Assembly (NCBI GenBank): GCA_910574805.1
Contig: CAJTCV010000002.1
Coordinates: 124,001 to 188,000, forward strand
Origin: Lachnospiraceae bacterium
GTDB lineage: Bacteria; Bacillota; Clostridia; Lachnospirales; Lachnospiraceae
Direction of reading: 5' to 3'
Length of the DNA: 64,000 bases
The notes below the pieces were generated by a model that was not told the DNA's origin, searched no databases, and saw only the letters and a list, made by a program, of their open reading frames with translations. This document shows, one piece after another, positions 8,421 to 18,176 of this stretch; the stretch's first letter is position 1, and every line of letters starts with the position of its first letter. The position numbers and the translations under genes were made by a program.

Positions 8421-11400
8421 ATGGATAAAAGAGGCCTACAAACGTATTCCACGTGGGCAAAGGAAAACCTTGAAAATCAGATCGAGGTTTCCCTGAAGGC
8501 TCTGGGAATCAATGATGAAAATAATATAAAGCAGGCAAAGAAGATGGGAGATGTCACTACGATTGAGGGTGATCCGACATCTTATCCGGCTGATCTTTTC
8601 GGGAAGAGAGAGCGTATGATTGATCTTGTTAAAAGACAGGGTTATCAGAACGTAATAGAAGAATTTGCGTATACATGGTTCAACAGGTTTGTTGCTTTGC
8701 GCTTTATGGAAGTGCATGGCTTCCTTCCGCACGGTTTCCGCGTGCTTTCAAATCCGGCAGGCGGTATTGAGCCGGAAATTCTTAAGAATCTGAATCTGGT
8801 GAAGGATGATCTGAGGCTGGATATGGATCTCTGTGCGGAATATAAGCAACAGGGTAAGATTGAAGAATTATTCCGCCATGTTCTGATCAAACAGTGTAAT
8901 GTTCTGTCCGGAATCCTGCCGATGCTTTTCAGCTCTGATATGGGATATCTGGAATTGCTTCTGCCGACGAATCTCCTTAAAGGGGATACTGTTATCACCA
9001 GGCTGAATGAGATTCTGGAAGCTGCTTTCATGGAGGATGTGGAGATCATAGGATGGATGTATCAGTTCTATATATCTTCTAAGAAGGATGCTGTATATGC
9101 GTCAAAGAAAACCATCACGAAAGATACATTACCGGCGGTAACTCAGCTTTTCACTCCGGACTGGATTGTGCGTTATATGGCGCAAAACTCTGTTGGAAGA
9201 TTATGGATTGAAAGCTATCCGAATTCCACGCTTCGATCAGAAATGAAATATTATGTCGAGGATGCTGAGCAGACCGCAGAAGTACAAAAGAAGATTGACG
9301 AAATCAAGTATAAAAATGTGAATCCGGAAGAAATCCGTATCATCGAGCCGTGCTGTGGATCCGGCCATATACTTGTCTATGTATTTGATCTTCTCTATAA
9401 GATGTATGAAGAGCGTGGGTATCAGAAGAGAGATATCCCCACTCTGATCTTGAAGAAAAATCTGGTAGGGTTGGATGTAGACAAGCGTGCTGCACAGCTG
9501 GCTTCATTCTCCCTGATAATGAAGGCAAGAAGTGTTAATAACCGTTTCTTTACAGACCAGTATTATGAAACGCCCCATGTATACGAGTTGCAGGATTCCA
9601 AGCTTCTGAAAGATATTGGTTATCGGAAGCAGCTGAAGGATCTTAATCTCTTGAATGATGAAGAGATTAAGTTGATTACATATCTGGTAGAAACATTTGA
9701 GAATGGAAAGACCATCGGTTCCTTGCTTAAGGTGAAGCCGGTTGATTTTGCATGCCTTGATGCTGCGTTGGATAAAATATCAAAGAACACAGTTTCCAAC
9801 TTGTTCAATATAGAATTTTTGAACGAGGGGATGAAACGGTTGAAAGAGCTTTCAAATCTGGCAAAGGTTCTGGTCGCAAAATATGATGTGATGATTACGA
9901 ATCCACCATATCGCGCAATATCAACAATGGAAGATGCCATTAGTGTTTACGTCAGTAATAATTATCCTGATAGTAAGACGGATATGTTTGCTATGTTCAT
10001 GGAGACCGGGTTTGTAAAGCAAAATGGATTTACCTCTATGGTCAATATGCATAACTGGATGACAATATCAAGTTATGAAGCATTAAGAAATAGTTTTATA
10101 TTGAATAATGAGATAATTGTAATGTCTCATCTTGGTCCTCATGCGTTTGAAGCCATAGGTGGAGAGATTGTTCAAACAACTGCTTTTGTGGCGAGAAAAG
10201 GTACATGTGAAGCCAATGGTGTTTATTATAATCTTGTAGATAGCTCAGATAAGGAAAAAGATTTCTTTCTCATAAAGAATGGAGATACAGACAAAAGAGA
10301 GTTAAGATTTGAAGTTCCGGCAAGTAATTTCAAGGAATTACCAGGATGCCCATACGCATATTGGATTTCTTCAGCTTTAGCGAAGGACTTTGATAAAGGG
10401 GAAAGCATTACCAAATATATAGACACCTTTCAGGGGATAATTACCGGAGATAATCCTAAGTTCCTTCGATTTTGGCATGAAGTAGCTGCTACTAAAATAC
10501 CCTTCCATCAGTCTCGTATGGATGATATTGATCTATCTAAGCAGTATTGGATACCGTACAACAAGGGTGGAGAAATTAGAAAGTGGTATGGCGTTCAGGA
10601 CTATGTAGTTTATTGGAAAAAAGGACCGGATGATAAAACAAGAGGGAAAAAGGGCTTTTCAGATTATTACCTTAGGGAATATGTTGCGTGGTCTTATACA
10701 GTTTCTAACACAATAGCGACACGCTACTATCCTTGTGGTTTCTTATGGGATGTAAGAGGCTCTGGTATCTTTGATAAGTCAAATATGCTGTATTATCTTG
10801 AAGGTCTTATTTCAAGTAAGATAGGTATAAAACTATTGCGCATCAATAACTCTACACCGAGTTGTCAAGTAGAGAATATTCTTCAGTTCCCTATTATCGT
10901 AGATAATGAACTGAAAAATCGGATTGATGAATTAGTCATTGATAATAATAGCATTTCACGTGCGGATTGGGATTCATTTGAAGTCTCATGGGACTTTAAG
11001 ATTCATCCACTAATTCTAAACGCAAAGGAAAAAGAGGATGCGCTTGCTACACAATTTGCGGCAAGTCGAATGGAGAAGTTGGGATTGATATCATGGCATT
11101 ATGATCGTTGGGCTGATGAATGTCAAGATCGTTTTGGCGCCCTTAAGGAAAATGAAGAGGAACTGAATCGGATCTTTATAGATATTTATGGGCTTCAAGA
11201 TGAGCTTACTCCTGAGGTAGAAGATAAGGATGTAACAATTCGTCTTGCAGATAAAGAAAGAGATATTCGTTCTTTGGTTTCTTATCTGATAGGTGTTGCG
11301 ATGGGAAGATATTCTCTGGATGTTTCAGGACTGGCTTATGCAGGTGGTGAATGGGATGCATCGAAGTACGTTACCTATCAGCCGGATGATGACGGTATCA

Positions 11401-12011
11401 TTCCTATCTATAATGGAATTGGCATGGAAGACGGTCTTACGATGGTGTTGATTAGGTTGATTAAGCAGATTTATGGTGAGAACACCTATAGACAGAATAT
11501 TGACTTTATCGCTGATGCTCTTGGGAAAAAGAATAATGAGTCTTCAGAGGAAACCCTGAATCGATATCTAAACGAAGGGTTTTATAAGAATCATCTTAAA
11601 ACTTATCAAAAAAAGCCGATTTATTGGATGTTCACAAGTGGTGATAATGCTGGCTTTAAGTGTTTAGTATATATGCATCTATACAATGAGGATACGCTGG
11701 CCAGAATCAATGGTAAGTATTTCTTACCGGAGTCTACTCGGAAGAAAAATGAACTTGAAGAATTAAACGGACAGATTGCTCATGCAGAAGGTCGTGACAA
11801 ACTGAAACTTGAAAAAGAGCGCCAGAACTTGGCGGCTGCCTATAACGAGGCAATCGAATACGGGCAAGTTCTGGATCATATGGCGAACCAGTATATTCCC
11901 ATCGACCTGGATGATGGCGTGAAGGTAAACTATGCTAAATTCCAGGGGGGTGAGATTGTTACAGACGGCGGCGGCAAGGTTAAAAAAGACTTACTTGCTG
12001 CATTAAAGTGA
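8421..12011 (+). CDS. pglX: BREX adenine-specific DNA methyltransferase PglX
   Basis: PglX methylates the sixth position of adenine in a non-palindromic site, marking host DNA as self; without it BREX loses both methylation and protection. The product is 1196 residues, the usual size. The SAM-binding motif EPCCGSGH is at residues 309-316 and the catalytic NPPY at 494-497. Residues from about 530 to 870 probably form the target-recognition region, and here the DNA is visibly richer in A and T than the ends of the gene. AAGGAG lies seven bases before the ATG. The next gene starts 11 bases after the stop. Specificity cannot be read from the sequence. Confidence 0.94.
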   Translation: MDKRGLQTYSTWAKENLENQIEVSLKALGINDENNIKQAKKMGDVTTIEGDPTSYPADLFGKRERMIDLVKRQGYQNVIEEFAYTWFNRFVALRFMEVHGFLPHGFRVLSNPAGGIEPEILKNLNLVKDDLRLDMDLCAEYKQQGKIEELFRHVLIKQCNVLSGILPMLFSSDMGYLELLLPTNLLKGDTVITRLNEILEAAFMEDVEIIGWMYQFYISSKKDAVYASKKTITKDTLPAVTQLFTPDWIVRYMAQNSVGRLWIESYPNSTLRSEMKYYVEDAEQTAEVQKKIDEIKYKNVNPEEIRIIEPCCGSGHILVYVFDLLYKMYEERGYQKRDIPTLILKKNLVGLDVDKRAAQLASFSLIMKARSVNNRFFTDQYYETPHVYELQDSKLLKDIGYRKQLKDLNLLNDEEIKLITYLVETFENGKTIGSLLKVKPVDFACLDAALDKISKNTVSNLFNIEFLNEGMKRLKELSNLAKVLVAKYDVMITNPPYRAISTMEDAISVYVSNNYPDSKTDMFAMFMETGFVKQNGFTSMVNMHNWMTISSYEALRNSFILNNEIIVMSHLGPHAFEAIGGEIVQTTAFVARKGTCEANGVYYNLVDSSDKEKDFFLIKNGDTDKRELRFEVPASNFKELPGCPYAYWISSALAKDFDKGESITKYIDTFQGIITGDNPKFLRFWHEVAATKIPFHQSRMDDIDLSKQYWIPYNKGGEIRKWYGVQDYVVYWKKGPDDKTRGKKGFSDYYLREYVAWSYTVSNTIATRYYPCGFLWDVRGSGIFDKSNMLYYLEGLISSKIGIKLLRINNSTPSCQVENILQFPIIVDNELKNRIDELVIDNNSISRADWDSFEVSWDFKIHPLILNAKEKEDALATQFAASRMEKLGLISWHYDRWADECQDRFGALKENEEELNRIFIDIYGLQDELTPEVEDKDVTIRLADKERDIRSLVSYLIGVAMGRYSLDVSGLAYAGGEWDASKYVTYQPDDDGIIPIYNGIGMEDGLTMVLIRLIKQIYGENTYRQNIDFIADALGKKNNESSEETLNRYLNEGFYKNHLKTYQKKPIYWMFTSGDNAGFKCLVYMHLYNEDTLARINGKYFLPESTRKKNELEELNGQIAHAEGRDKLKLEKERQNLAAAYNEAIEYGQVLDHMANQYIPIDLDDGVKVNYAKFQGGEIVTDGGGKVKKDLLAALK

Positions 12012-12021
12012 GGTGGCGATT

Positions 12022-13038
12022 ATGGCAAAAGATTTAACAACTTCTCAGCTGGATCGCCAGAACATTCTTAACAATGAACTGGCCATCGAAGAGGTGCAGG
12101 AAAAATCCGGAGTAGAAGGAATTGAGTGGGATGGCAAGCTGTATGTAACCCGCGAGATGACTGCTGAATTCTTCCAAGTGGATATTCGTACCATCAGCAG
12201 ATATATAGAGCAGAACAATGAAGAACTTACGAGGAATGGATATGTCGTCCTGAAGGGAAAGAAGCTAAAGGAATTCATTGCTGCAGTGCACAGCTCTGGT
12301 AAGGACATATATGTCCCTACCAAAACCACGGTACTGGGAGTCTTTGATTTCAGAGCATTTCTGAACCTTGCAATGCTGATCTCAGAAAGCGACAGAGCCC
12401 GTGCTCTTCGTCAGATGATGCTGGATGTCGTAATAGATCTAATAAATAGAAAGACCGGTGGCGGCACAAAGTATATCAATCAGAGAGACAAGGATTTTGT
12501 GTTTGCCCAGATCCAAGAGGATAATTACCGCCGCCAGTTTACGGATGCTCTTAAAAAATATGTTGTGGACAATAGGTATAAATATGCCCATTTTACCGAT
12601 TTGATCTATGTAAGTATTTTCAGGGAGAAAGCGGCAGAGTATAAGAAAATCCTTGATCTGAAGGCCAATGACAAGGTAAGGGATACCTTCTATAGTGAGA
12701 TTCTTGATATTATAGCGGCTTATGAAAGCGGGCTTGCCGAGGCTATAGAGAAGGAATATGAGCGTCTTGGGCATATATTATCCTTTGAGGAAGTAGAAGC
12801 CTTGTTTAAGACTTTTGAAGAGATGGCTTTATGGAAGCCTTTGATTCAGCGTGGCAGAGTCAAAATGGCCAGCAGAGATATGGCACTGAGAGATGCATTT
12901 CATTATCAGCTTGCAGAATACATTAAGCCGTTGGATCAGGAAGAATATCAGAAATTCTTAGGTGCTACCGGAGACGAACTGGAGAGATTGATGGATGAAA
13001 ACAAGGAAGTGTTAAAGAGGCTGAAGGAGCGTGGTTAA
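12022..13038 (+). CDS. DNA-binding, RhuM-like protein, probable antitoxin partner of the Fic/Doc protein
   Basis: The product is 338 residues from ATG 12022; a GTG at 12013 is the alternative start. Residues 30-60 read as a helix-turn-helix (an EMTAEFFQVDIRTISRYI pattern), resembling RhuM-type and phage-repressor-like DNA-binding proteins. The rest is helical and charged. It starts 11 bases after pglX, and its stop codon touches the start codon of the Fic/Doc gene. This is the usual layout of an antitoxin-toxin pair. It could neutralise the Fic protein, bind the BREX promoter, or both. It is not a core BREX component, so it is an accessory gene nested in the operon. The family name is tentative, while the pairing is clear. 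Confidence 0.65.
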   Translation: MAKDLTTSQLDRQNILNNELAIEEVQEKSGVEGIEWDGKLYVTREMTAEFFQVDIRTISRYIEQNNEELTRNGYVVLKGKKLKEFIAAVHSSGKDIYVPTKTTVLGVFDFRAFLNLAMLISESDRARALRQMMLDVVIDLINRKTGGGTKYINQRDKDFVFAQIQEDNYRRQFTDALKKYVVDNRYKYAHFTDLIYVSIFREKAAEYKKILDLKANDKVRDTFYSEILDIIAAYESGLAEAIEKEYERLGHILSFEEVEALFKTFEEMALWKPLIQRGRVKMASRDMALRDAFHYQLAEYIKPLDQEEYQKFLGATGDELERLMDENKEVLKRLKERG

Positions 13039-13476
13039 ATGGAGGGAATCGTATATATAACGCTTGAGCAGGCAAAGGATATACATGCGAAAACCATCCA
13101 ATACAGCGGCGGCGGTACACTGGGACATTTTGATCTGGGGCGTTTGGAAAGTGTTCTGGTAAATATCCAGAATGATGATTATTATCCAACGTTTGTGGAT
13201 AAGATAACGCATTTATTTTACTGCACCTGTGAATTTCACTGCTTTCAGGATGGAAATAAACGTCTGGCTATTACACTATCCGCATACTTCCTGCTTCTTA
13301 ATGGATACATGGCGGTGGCGAAGAATTTTTTTTCAGTGACAGAAAACATCAGCTATCAGGTTGCTGCCGGAAAAATCAGTAAGGAGTTATTGCATTGCAT
13401 TATGACGGCTATTATGGATGGTACTTATGAGACAGATGAAGAGCTGAAACTGGAGATTTTAAACGCAATAGAGTAA
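13039..13476 (+). CDS. Fic/Doc family protein
   Basis: Fic/Doc enzymes transfer AMP, phosphate or related groups from nucleotides to target proteins; Doc stops growth by phosphorylating EF-Tu. The product is 145 residues, Doc-sized. The motif HCFQDGNKR at residues 67-75 has every required residue: the catalytic His67, Phe69, Asp71, the Gly-Asn pair and Arg75. The first position preserves DGN, as in classic Fic enzymes, rather than Doc's DAN, so the group it transfers is uncertain. No inhibitory S/TxxxE(G/N) helix is obvious, so inhibition probably comes from the preceding gene. AAGGAGC lies eight bases upstream, inside that gene. The location within a BREX operon suggests a guard or back-up suicide function, which is inference. 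Confidence 0.82.
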   Translation: MEGIVYITLEQAKDIHAKTIQYSGGGTLGHFDLGRLESVLVNIQNDDYYPTFVDKITHLFYCTCEFHCFQDGNKRLAITLSAYFLLLNGYMAVAKNFFSVTENISYQVAAGKISKELLHCIMTAIMDGTYETDEELKLEILNAIE

Positions 13477-13492
13477 CGAAAGGTAACTGTGT

Positions 13493-16021
13493 ATGGCAAG
13501 TATAGACTATCAGGAGGCCAGAAAAGAAATCGTCAGGCTGTTTGGCCAGAAACAGGCCAGCGGTCGCAAGATCATTTTTTGGTATGATCCTCCGGCAAAT
13601 TTCAAAGAAGATATCGAGGGCGACAGCTATGACTGCTGCAAGGTGCTGTTCTGTGATAAAAATGAATTTGCCATTAAGAAGACAATAGAACACGACGATA
13701 TCACATCTGATTTTTTGGTATATATTCCATCAGAAAAACCGGCAGACAATGAGAACTGGCTGCTGGATATTCTGATGTACAGTGAAGAGTATTATGCGGA
13801 CACTGTGGCGCTGACCATGCGCCGAATGAATCTGACCAATACAGATCTCCGTCGTGTAATCGAATGGCATTCAAAGTTCTTTGATGCTGAGAGCAGAACA
13901 AAGAGGTTGGCAAATTATGTGACAGTGAACGATGAGATGAGACCGGCAGACCTGCGTATGGCGATGATGTGTGCGTTGGTAAGGGCTTCATCCAGATCCA
14001 TCGAAAGTGTTCTGACTGAACTGGTATTTGATAATTCAGAATCCAGTAAGTACAGGGAGCTTAAAAAGTTTGGCTTTGAAGAGTGTCTATGGGATGAAAT
14101 CTGCCGCTATTATAACTATGAGGGCGACCAGAAGATCGAAACACTGATCAAGCGTTTTATGTTCACGGCGCTATTAGAGCAGAAAGCAGAGTTTGATGCA
14201 CTTCCGTCATTTTATGAGCAGTATAAGATCACGGATTCGGGGCTAATGGATGCAAAGTTCTTTGTGGATAAGATCAAGGCGGATAAAAGATATAAATCTC
14301 TGCAGCTGGATGTTGCAACAGATCTGAAAATTGAAGGTCTTCTGGTATCAAGGGATATTACCTGTGTGCAGACGGCGGATATTTTTGAATGCATTGACAT
14401 TGATATCATCAAAAAAATATCTGCAAGTCTTGTGAACGGCAGTCTGGATTACAACACGTTTGAGCGCGTGATATCTGATCGGCTGAATTCGATGTGGTAT
14501 GATGCGCACAGTCAGGAGTATGCCATTTTAAGTTCGGTTATGGCTTTTTATAAAAAGCTGGAAATACCGGTTTCTACAGGACTACGGGCAACGGATTATG
14601 TTCAGAATTATACTGAGAGCTATTATCTGGTGGACACCTATTATCGCCGGATCTGTGCAAACTTCAATAAGCTGGAGAATCCGATTCCTGAGATGGAAGA
14701 CCTGATACGCATGGTCGAAGCTGCATATCAGGGCAGGTTCCTGGATCCGCTGGGCAGGGCATTCAGTGATGCTCTGAAGGAACAGGGCAACTGGGACTTC
14801 CCGGGATTAAAGATGTCCCGTAACTTCTATCAGGAAGTACAGAGCAAGAATTATAAAAAATGCTTTGTTATTATATCAGACGGTTTCCGCTATGAGATCG
14901 GAAGAGAACTGTATGAGAAGATGAAGACTGATGCGGTGCTGAAGGGGAATGAAGAAATCAAATTTGCGATTTCTCCGCTTCCGTCAGAGACACGTTTCGG
15001 AATGGCTTCACTTCTTCCTCATAGGCTCATGGCATATGTAAATAAGCTGGTGACTGTCGATGAACAGTCTACGGTGGATACAGCGGCAAGAGATGCGATC
15101 CTGAAGAGGAAAAAACCATCGTATGCGGCAATTCAGTACAAGGACATTAATAAAATGTCCAGGAACGAACTGCGTTCCTATATGGCGGATAAGTCGCTGG
15201 TTTATATCTATCACAATGTCATAGATAACGCCGGGGAGCATAGTGAAAGCAAAGTCTTTGATGTGGCTCAGACTGCCGTAGATGAAATCCTGACGCTGAT
15301 TCGGAAGCTGTATAACAACCTGCAGATCTCCAATTTCTATGTGACGGCAGATCACGGCTTCCTGTACAGACGGAATGAAGTGGAGGAATCACAGAAATAC
15401 AGTAATGTAGTTTCTCTGCATCCGACGGAGTTGTCAAAGCGTTTTGTCCTGACAGATGATAAGTCGCTTCAGATTCCTTATACGGTGGAGTTTACGCTGG
15501 AGAATGTTTCGGATGGAGCTTATAAGGTTATTTCTCCTTATGGATATGATCTGTTTAAGACGCAAGGTGGCGGGCTTCAGTATGTGCATGGCGGAGCTTC
15601 ATTGCAGGAAATAATCGTTCCGGTTATCCATCTGGGAGAACTGAGAGCGGCAGGCAATAAAGAAGCCGTTGCTCCGGTTGGTGTCCGTCTTAAGAGTATT
15701 ACCAGGAAAATCACAAACCGAAGCTTTACTCTTGAATTTGAACAGTATGAGAAGGTGGAGGAACGTAAGCAGGCCATTACTTGTGAGACCTATCTTGTGG
15801 ATGAAGATGGGAATAAGGTATCAGGCGAATATCGTTTTGTGGCGGCATCGGAAAGTGATGATGTGGATTCAAGAAGCACAAAGATCCGGTTCAACCTTAT
15901 GAATATCGAGTTTGACCGCAGCAAACGGTATTACTTGATTTTGAAGAATATCGCAAAGCCGGATGAATATATAGAACGGGAACAGTTTACGATAGACATC
16001 CTGCAGTTCAAGATGTTCTAA
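13493..16021 (+). CDS. pglZ: BREX alkaline-phosphatase-superfamily protein PglZ
   Basis: PglZ is a core BREX protein of the alkaline phosphatase superfamily and acts as a metal-dependent nuclease or phosphodiesterase in characterised homologues. The product is 842 residues, a normal size. The PglZ domain is marked by FVIISDGFRYE, with Asp463 as a metal ligand, and by VTADHGFLY with Asp620 and His621. The C-terminal 150 residues form a beta-rich domain. The ATG is 16 bases after the Fic/Doc gene, so pglZ is still within the same operon despite the inserted pair. An AAAGG at about nine bases upstream serves as the ribosome binding site. No internal damage was seen. Confidence 0.93.
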   Translation: MASIDYQEARKEIVRLFGQKQASGRKIIFWYDPPANFKEDIEGDSYDCCKVLFCDKNEFAIKKTIEHDDITSDFLVYIPSEKPADNENWLLDILMYSEEYYADTVALTMRRMNLTNTDLRRVIEWHSKFFDAESRTKRLANYVTVNDEMRPADLRMAMMCALVRASSRSIESVLTELVFDNSESSKYRELKKFGFEECLWDEICRYYNYEGDQKIETLIKRFMFTALLEQKAEFDALPSFYEQYKITDSGLMDAKFFVDKIKADKRYKSLQLDVATDLKIEGLLVSRDITCVQTADIFECIDIDIIKKISASLVNGSLDYNTFERVISDRLNSMWYDAHSQEYAILSSVMAFYKKLEIPVSTGLRATDYVQNYTESYYLVDTYYRRICANFNKLENPIPEMEDLIRMVEAAYQGRFLDPLGRAFSDALKEQGNWDFPGLKMSRNFYQEVQSKNYKKCFVIISDGFRYEIGRELYEKMKTDAVLKGNEEIKFAISPLPSETRFGMASLLPHRLMAYVNKLVTVDEQSTVDTAARDAILKRKKPSYAAIQYKDINKMSRNELRSYMADKSLVYIYHNVIDNAGEHSESKVFDVAQTAVDEILTLIRKLYNNLQISNFYVTADHGFLYRRNEVEESQKYSNVVSLHPTELSKRFVLTDDKSLQIPYTVEFTLENVSDGAYKVISPYGYDLFKTQGGGLQYVHGGASLQEIIVPVIHLGELRAAGNKEAVAPVGVRLKSITRKITNRSFTLEFEQYEKVEERKQAITCETYLVDEDGNKVSGEYRFVAASESDDVDSRSTKIRFNLMNIEFDRSKRYYLILKNIAKPDEYIEREQFTIDILQFKMF

Positions 16022-16036
16022 AGGAGGCATAGGTTC

Positions 16037-18064
16037 ATGGATCAATTAGATAAGAAAGTGTTTGAGGTCTTTTCGGGGCGTGTGGTTCCGAAAGGGGCAA
16101 CAAAGAAGATCAAAGACAGCGCAAATGTTCCGACCTATGTGCTGGAATATTTGCTTGGGAATTACTGCACATCGGATGAGAAAAGCGAAGTTGAAGCCGG
16201 TATCGAACAGGTGAAGAGAATCCTTTCAGATAACTATGTGCGCCCGGATGAAGCAGAACAGATCAAGGCACGGATCAAGGAAGAAGGGGCACATACGGTC
16301 ATCGACAAGATCAGCGTTAAGCTGAATGAGCGTACGGATCAGTATGAGGCGGATTTTCTATTCCTGGGTATCAAAGGAATATATGTGCATCCGAAGTATA
16401 TCAGGTCTTATGAGAAGCTTCTTGCCGGTGGTATTTGGTGTATTGTTGACCTGACTTATTTCTATAACGAGGATGAGAAGAAAAACAGCCCGTTTGTGAT
16501 CAATGAGATCACGCCAATTCAGATGCCGAATCTGGATAGGAATGAGATTATCGAGGCCAGAAGCCAGTTCACGAAGGAAGAGTGGATAGATCTGCTTCTC
16601 CGTTCCTGCGGCATGGAGCCGACTCAATTTGACTATCGTGTAAAATGGCATCTGCTGACAAGACTGGTTCCGTTGGTAGAAAACAATGTGAATATCTGTG
16701 AGTTGGGACCGCGTGGAACAGGTAAGTCTCATATTTATAAGGAGCTGTCGCCAAATTCTATCCTTATTTCGGGTGGACAGACAACGGTTGCCAATCTCTT
16801 CTATAACATGGGAAGGCGGCAGGTTGGTCTGGTAGGCCTTTGGGACCTGGTGGCATTTGATGAGGTTGCCGGCATCCATTTCAAGGATAAGGATGGCGTC
16901 CAGATCATGAAGGACTATATGGCTTCCGGATCCTTTGCAAGAGGCAAGGACGCTATCCAGGCGAACGCTTCAATGGTATTCGTGGGCAATATCAATCAGA
17001 GCGTAGACTATCTTCTGAAGACTTCCCATCTGTTTGAGCCATTCCCGGACGCAATGATCGACAGCGCGTTTTTCGACAGAATGCATTGTTATATTCCGGG
17101 ATGGGAAATCCCGAAGATGCGTCCGGAATACTTTACGGATAACTATGGCTTCATTTCTGATTATCTTGCGGAGTTCATGCGTGAGATGAGGAAGGTTCCG
17201 GAGACTGACGCTTTTGACAAGTTCTTCAAGCTGGGAAGATGCCTGAATCAGAGAGATACCATCGCTGTCAGAAAGATGGTATCAGGTCTGACAAAGCTGA
17301 TTTATCCGGATGAGAAGTACACGGAAGAGGATATGGAGGAAATCCTGAGATATGCAATCGAGGGTAGGCGAAGGGTCAAAGAACAGTTGAAGAAAATCGG
17401 TGGTATGGAGTTCTATGATGTGCAGTTTTCCTTTATCCGCAATTCCAATATGGAAGAAGTATCCGTACCAGTTCTGGAACAGGGCGGCGGTAAATTGATC
17501 CCTGAAGGTATCGGTAAGCCGGGGCATGTATATACGGTTGCCAATGGAACGAATGGAATGATGGGCTTGTTTAAGTTTGAAAGCACCATGGCGAATGGCA
17601 GCGGCAAGTTTGATGTGATCGGTATGCAGAGCGCAAAGGAAACAAAGGAATCCGTAAAGACAGCACAGAATTACTTCAAGGCGAATGCCAAACAGATAAG
17701 TGCTTCGATATCTACCGATAATAGGGATTATCTAATGCATATTCAGGATTGTCAGGGAGTAGGGCTGGATAGCAATATATCGCTTCCGGCATTGGTGTCA
17801 TATTGTAGCGTGGCGCTGGACAGACCGGTATTGCCGCAGTTATGTGTGCTGGGATCTATGAGTATTGGCGGAACCATAAACCGGGTGGAAGAACTGGCAT
17901 CCAAGCTTCAGGTGGCGTTTGATGCCGGTGCGAAGAGAGTGCTGATCCCGATGAGCAGCGCGGCGGATATACCGACGGTACCGACAGAATTATTTGCAAA
18001 GTTTCAGATTTCATTCTACAGCAGCCCGGAGGATGCTGTAGTGAAGGCATTAGGGATAGAATAA
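16037..18064 (+). CDS. brxL: BREX AAA+ / Lon-like protein BrxL
   Basis: BrxL closes type 1 BREX operons. It combines an AAA+ ATPase with a Lon-protease-like C-terminal domain and forms DNA-binding rings in studied homologues. The product is 675 residues, as usual. Walker A GPRGTGKS is at residues 224-231 and Walker B LVAFDE near 271-276. The C-terminal domain ends in GAKRVLIP as in Lon. Lys623 aligns with the Lon catalytic lysine, and Ser582 (or Ser579) is the likely serine, although the surrounding motif differs from Lon's GPSAG. AAGGAGG precedes the start. This is the last gene of the BREX unit; about 110 bases follow before the next gene. Confidence 0.93.
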   Translation: MDQLDKKVFEVFSGRVVPKGATKKIKDSANVPTYVLEYLLGNYCTSDEKSEVEAGIEQVKRILSDNYVRPDEAEQIKARIKEEGAHTVIDKISVKLNERTDQYEADFLFLGIKGIYVHPKYIRSYEKLLAGGIWCIVDLTYFYNEDEKKNSPFVINEITPIQMPNLDRNEIIEARSQFTKEEWIDLLLRSCGMEPTQFDYRVKWHLLTRLVPLVENNVNICELGPRGTGKSHIYKELSPNSILISGGQTTVANLFYNMGRRQVGLVGLWDLVAFDEVAGIHFKDKDGVQIMKDYMASGSFARGKDAIQANASMVFVGNINQSVDYLLKTSHLFEPFPDAMIDSAFFDRMHCYIPGWEIPKMRPEYFTDNYGFISDYLAEFMREMRKVPETDAFDKFFKLGRCLNQRDTIAVRKMVSGLTKLIYPDEKYTEEDMEEILRYAIEGRRRVKEQLKKIGGMEFYDVQFSFIRNSNMEEVSVPVLEQGGGKLIPEGIGKPGHVYTVANGTNGMMGLFKFESTMANGSGKFDVIGMQSAKETKESVKTAQNYFKANAKQISASISTDNRDYLMHIQDCQGVGLDSNISLPALVSYCSVALDRPVLPQLCVLGSMSIGGTINRVEELASKLQVAFDAGAKRVLIPMSSAADIPTVPTELFAKFQISFYSSPEDAVVKALGIE

Positions 18065-18176
18065 CGATGAATTTACAGGATTGATGACTTGAGATGATTT
18101 TAAGCAATGACAACGATAAACTATTCTTCATATGCATATGTAATTGAAGAATCCTCTATTAAATCGAGGGAGAAAC

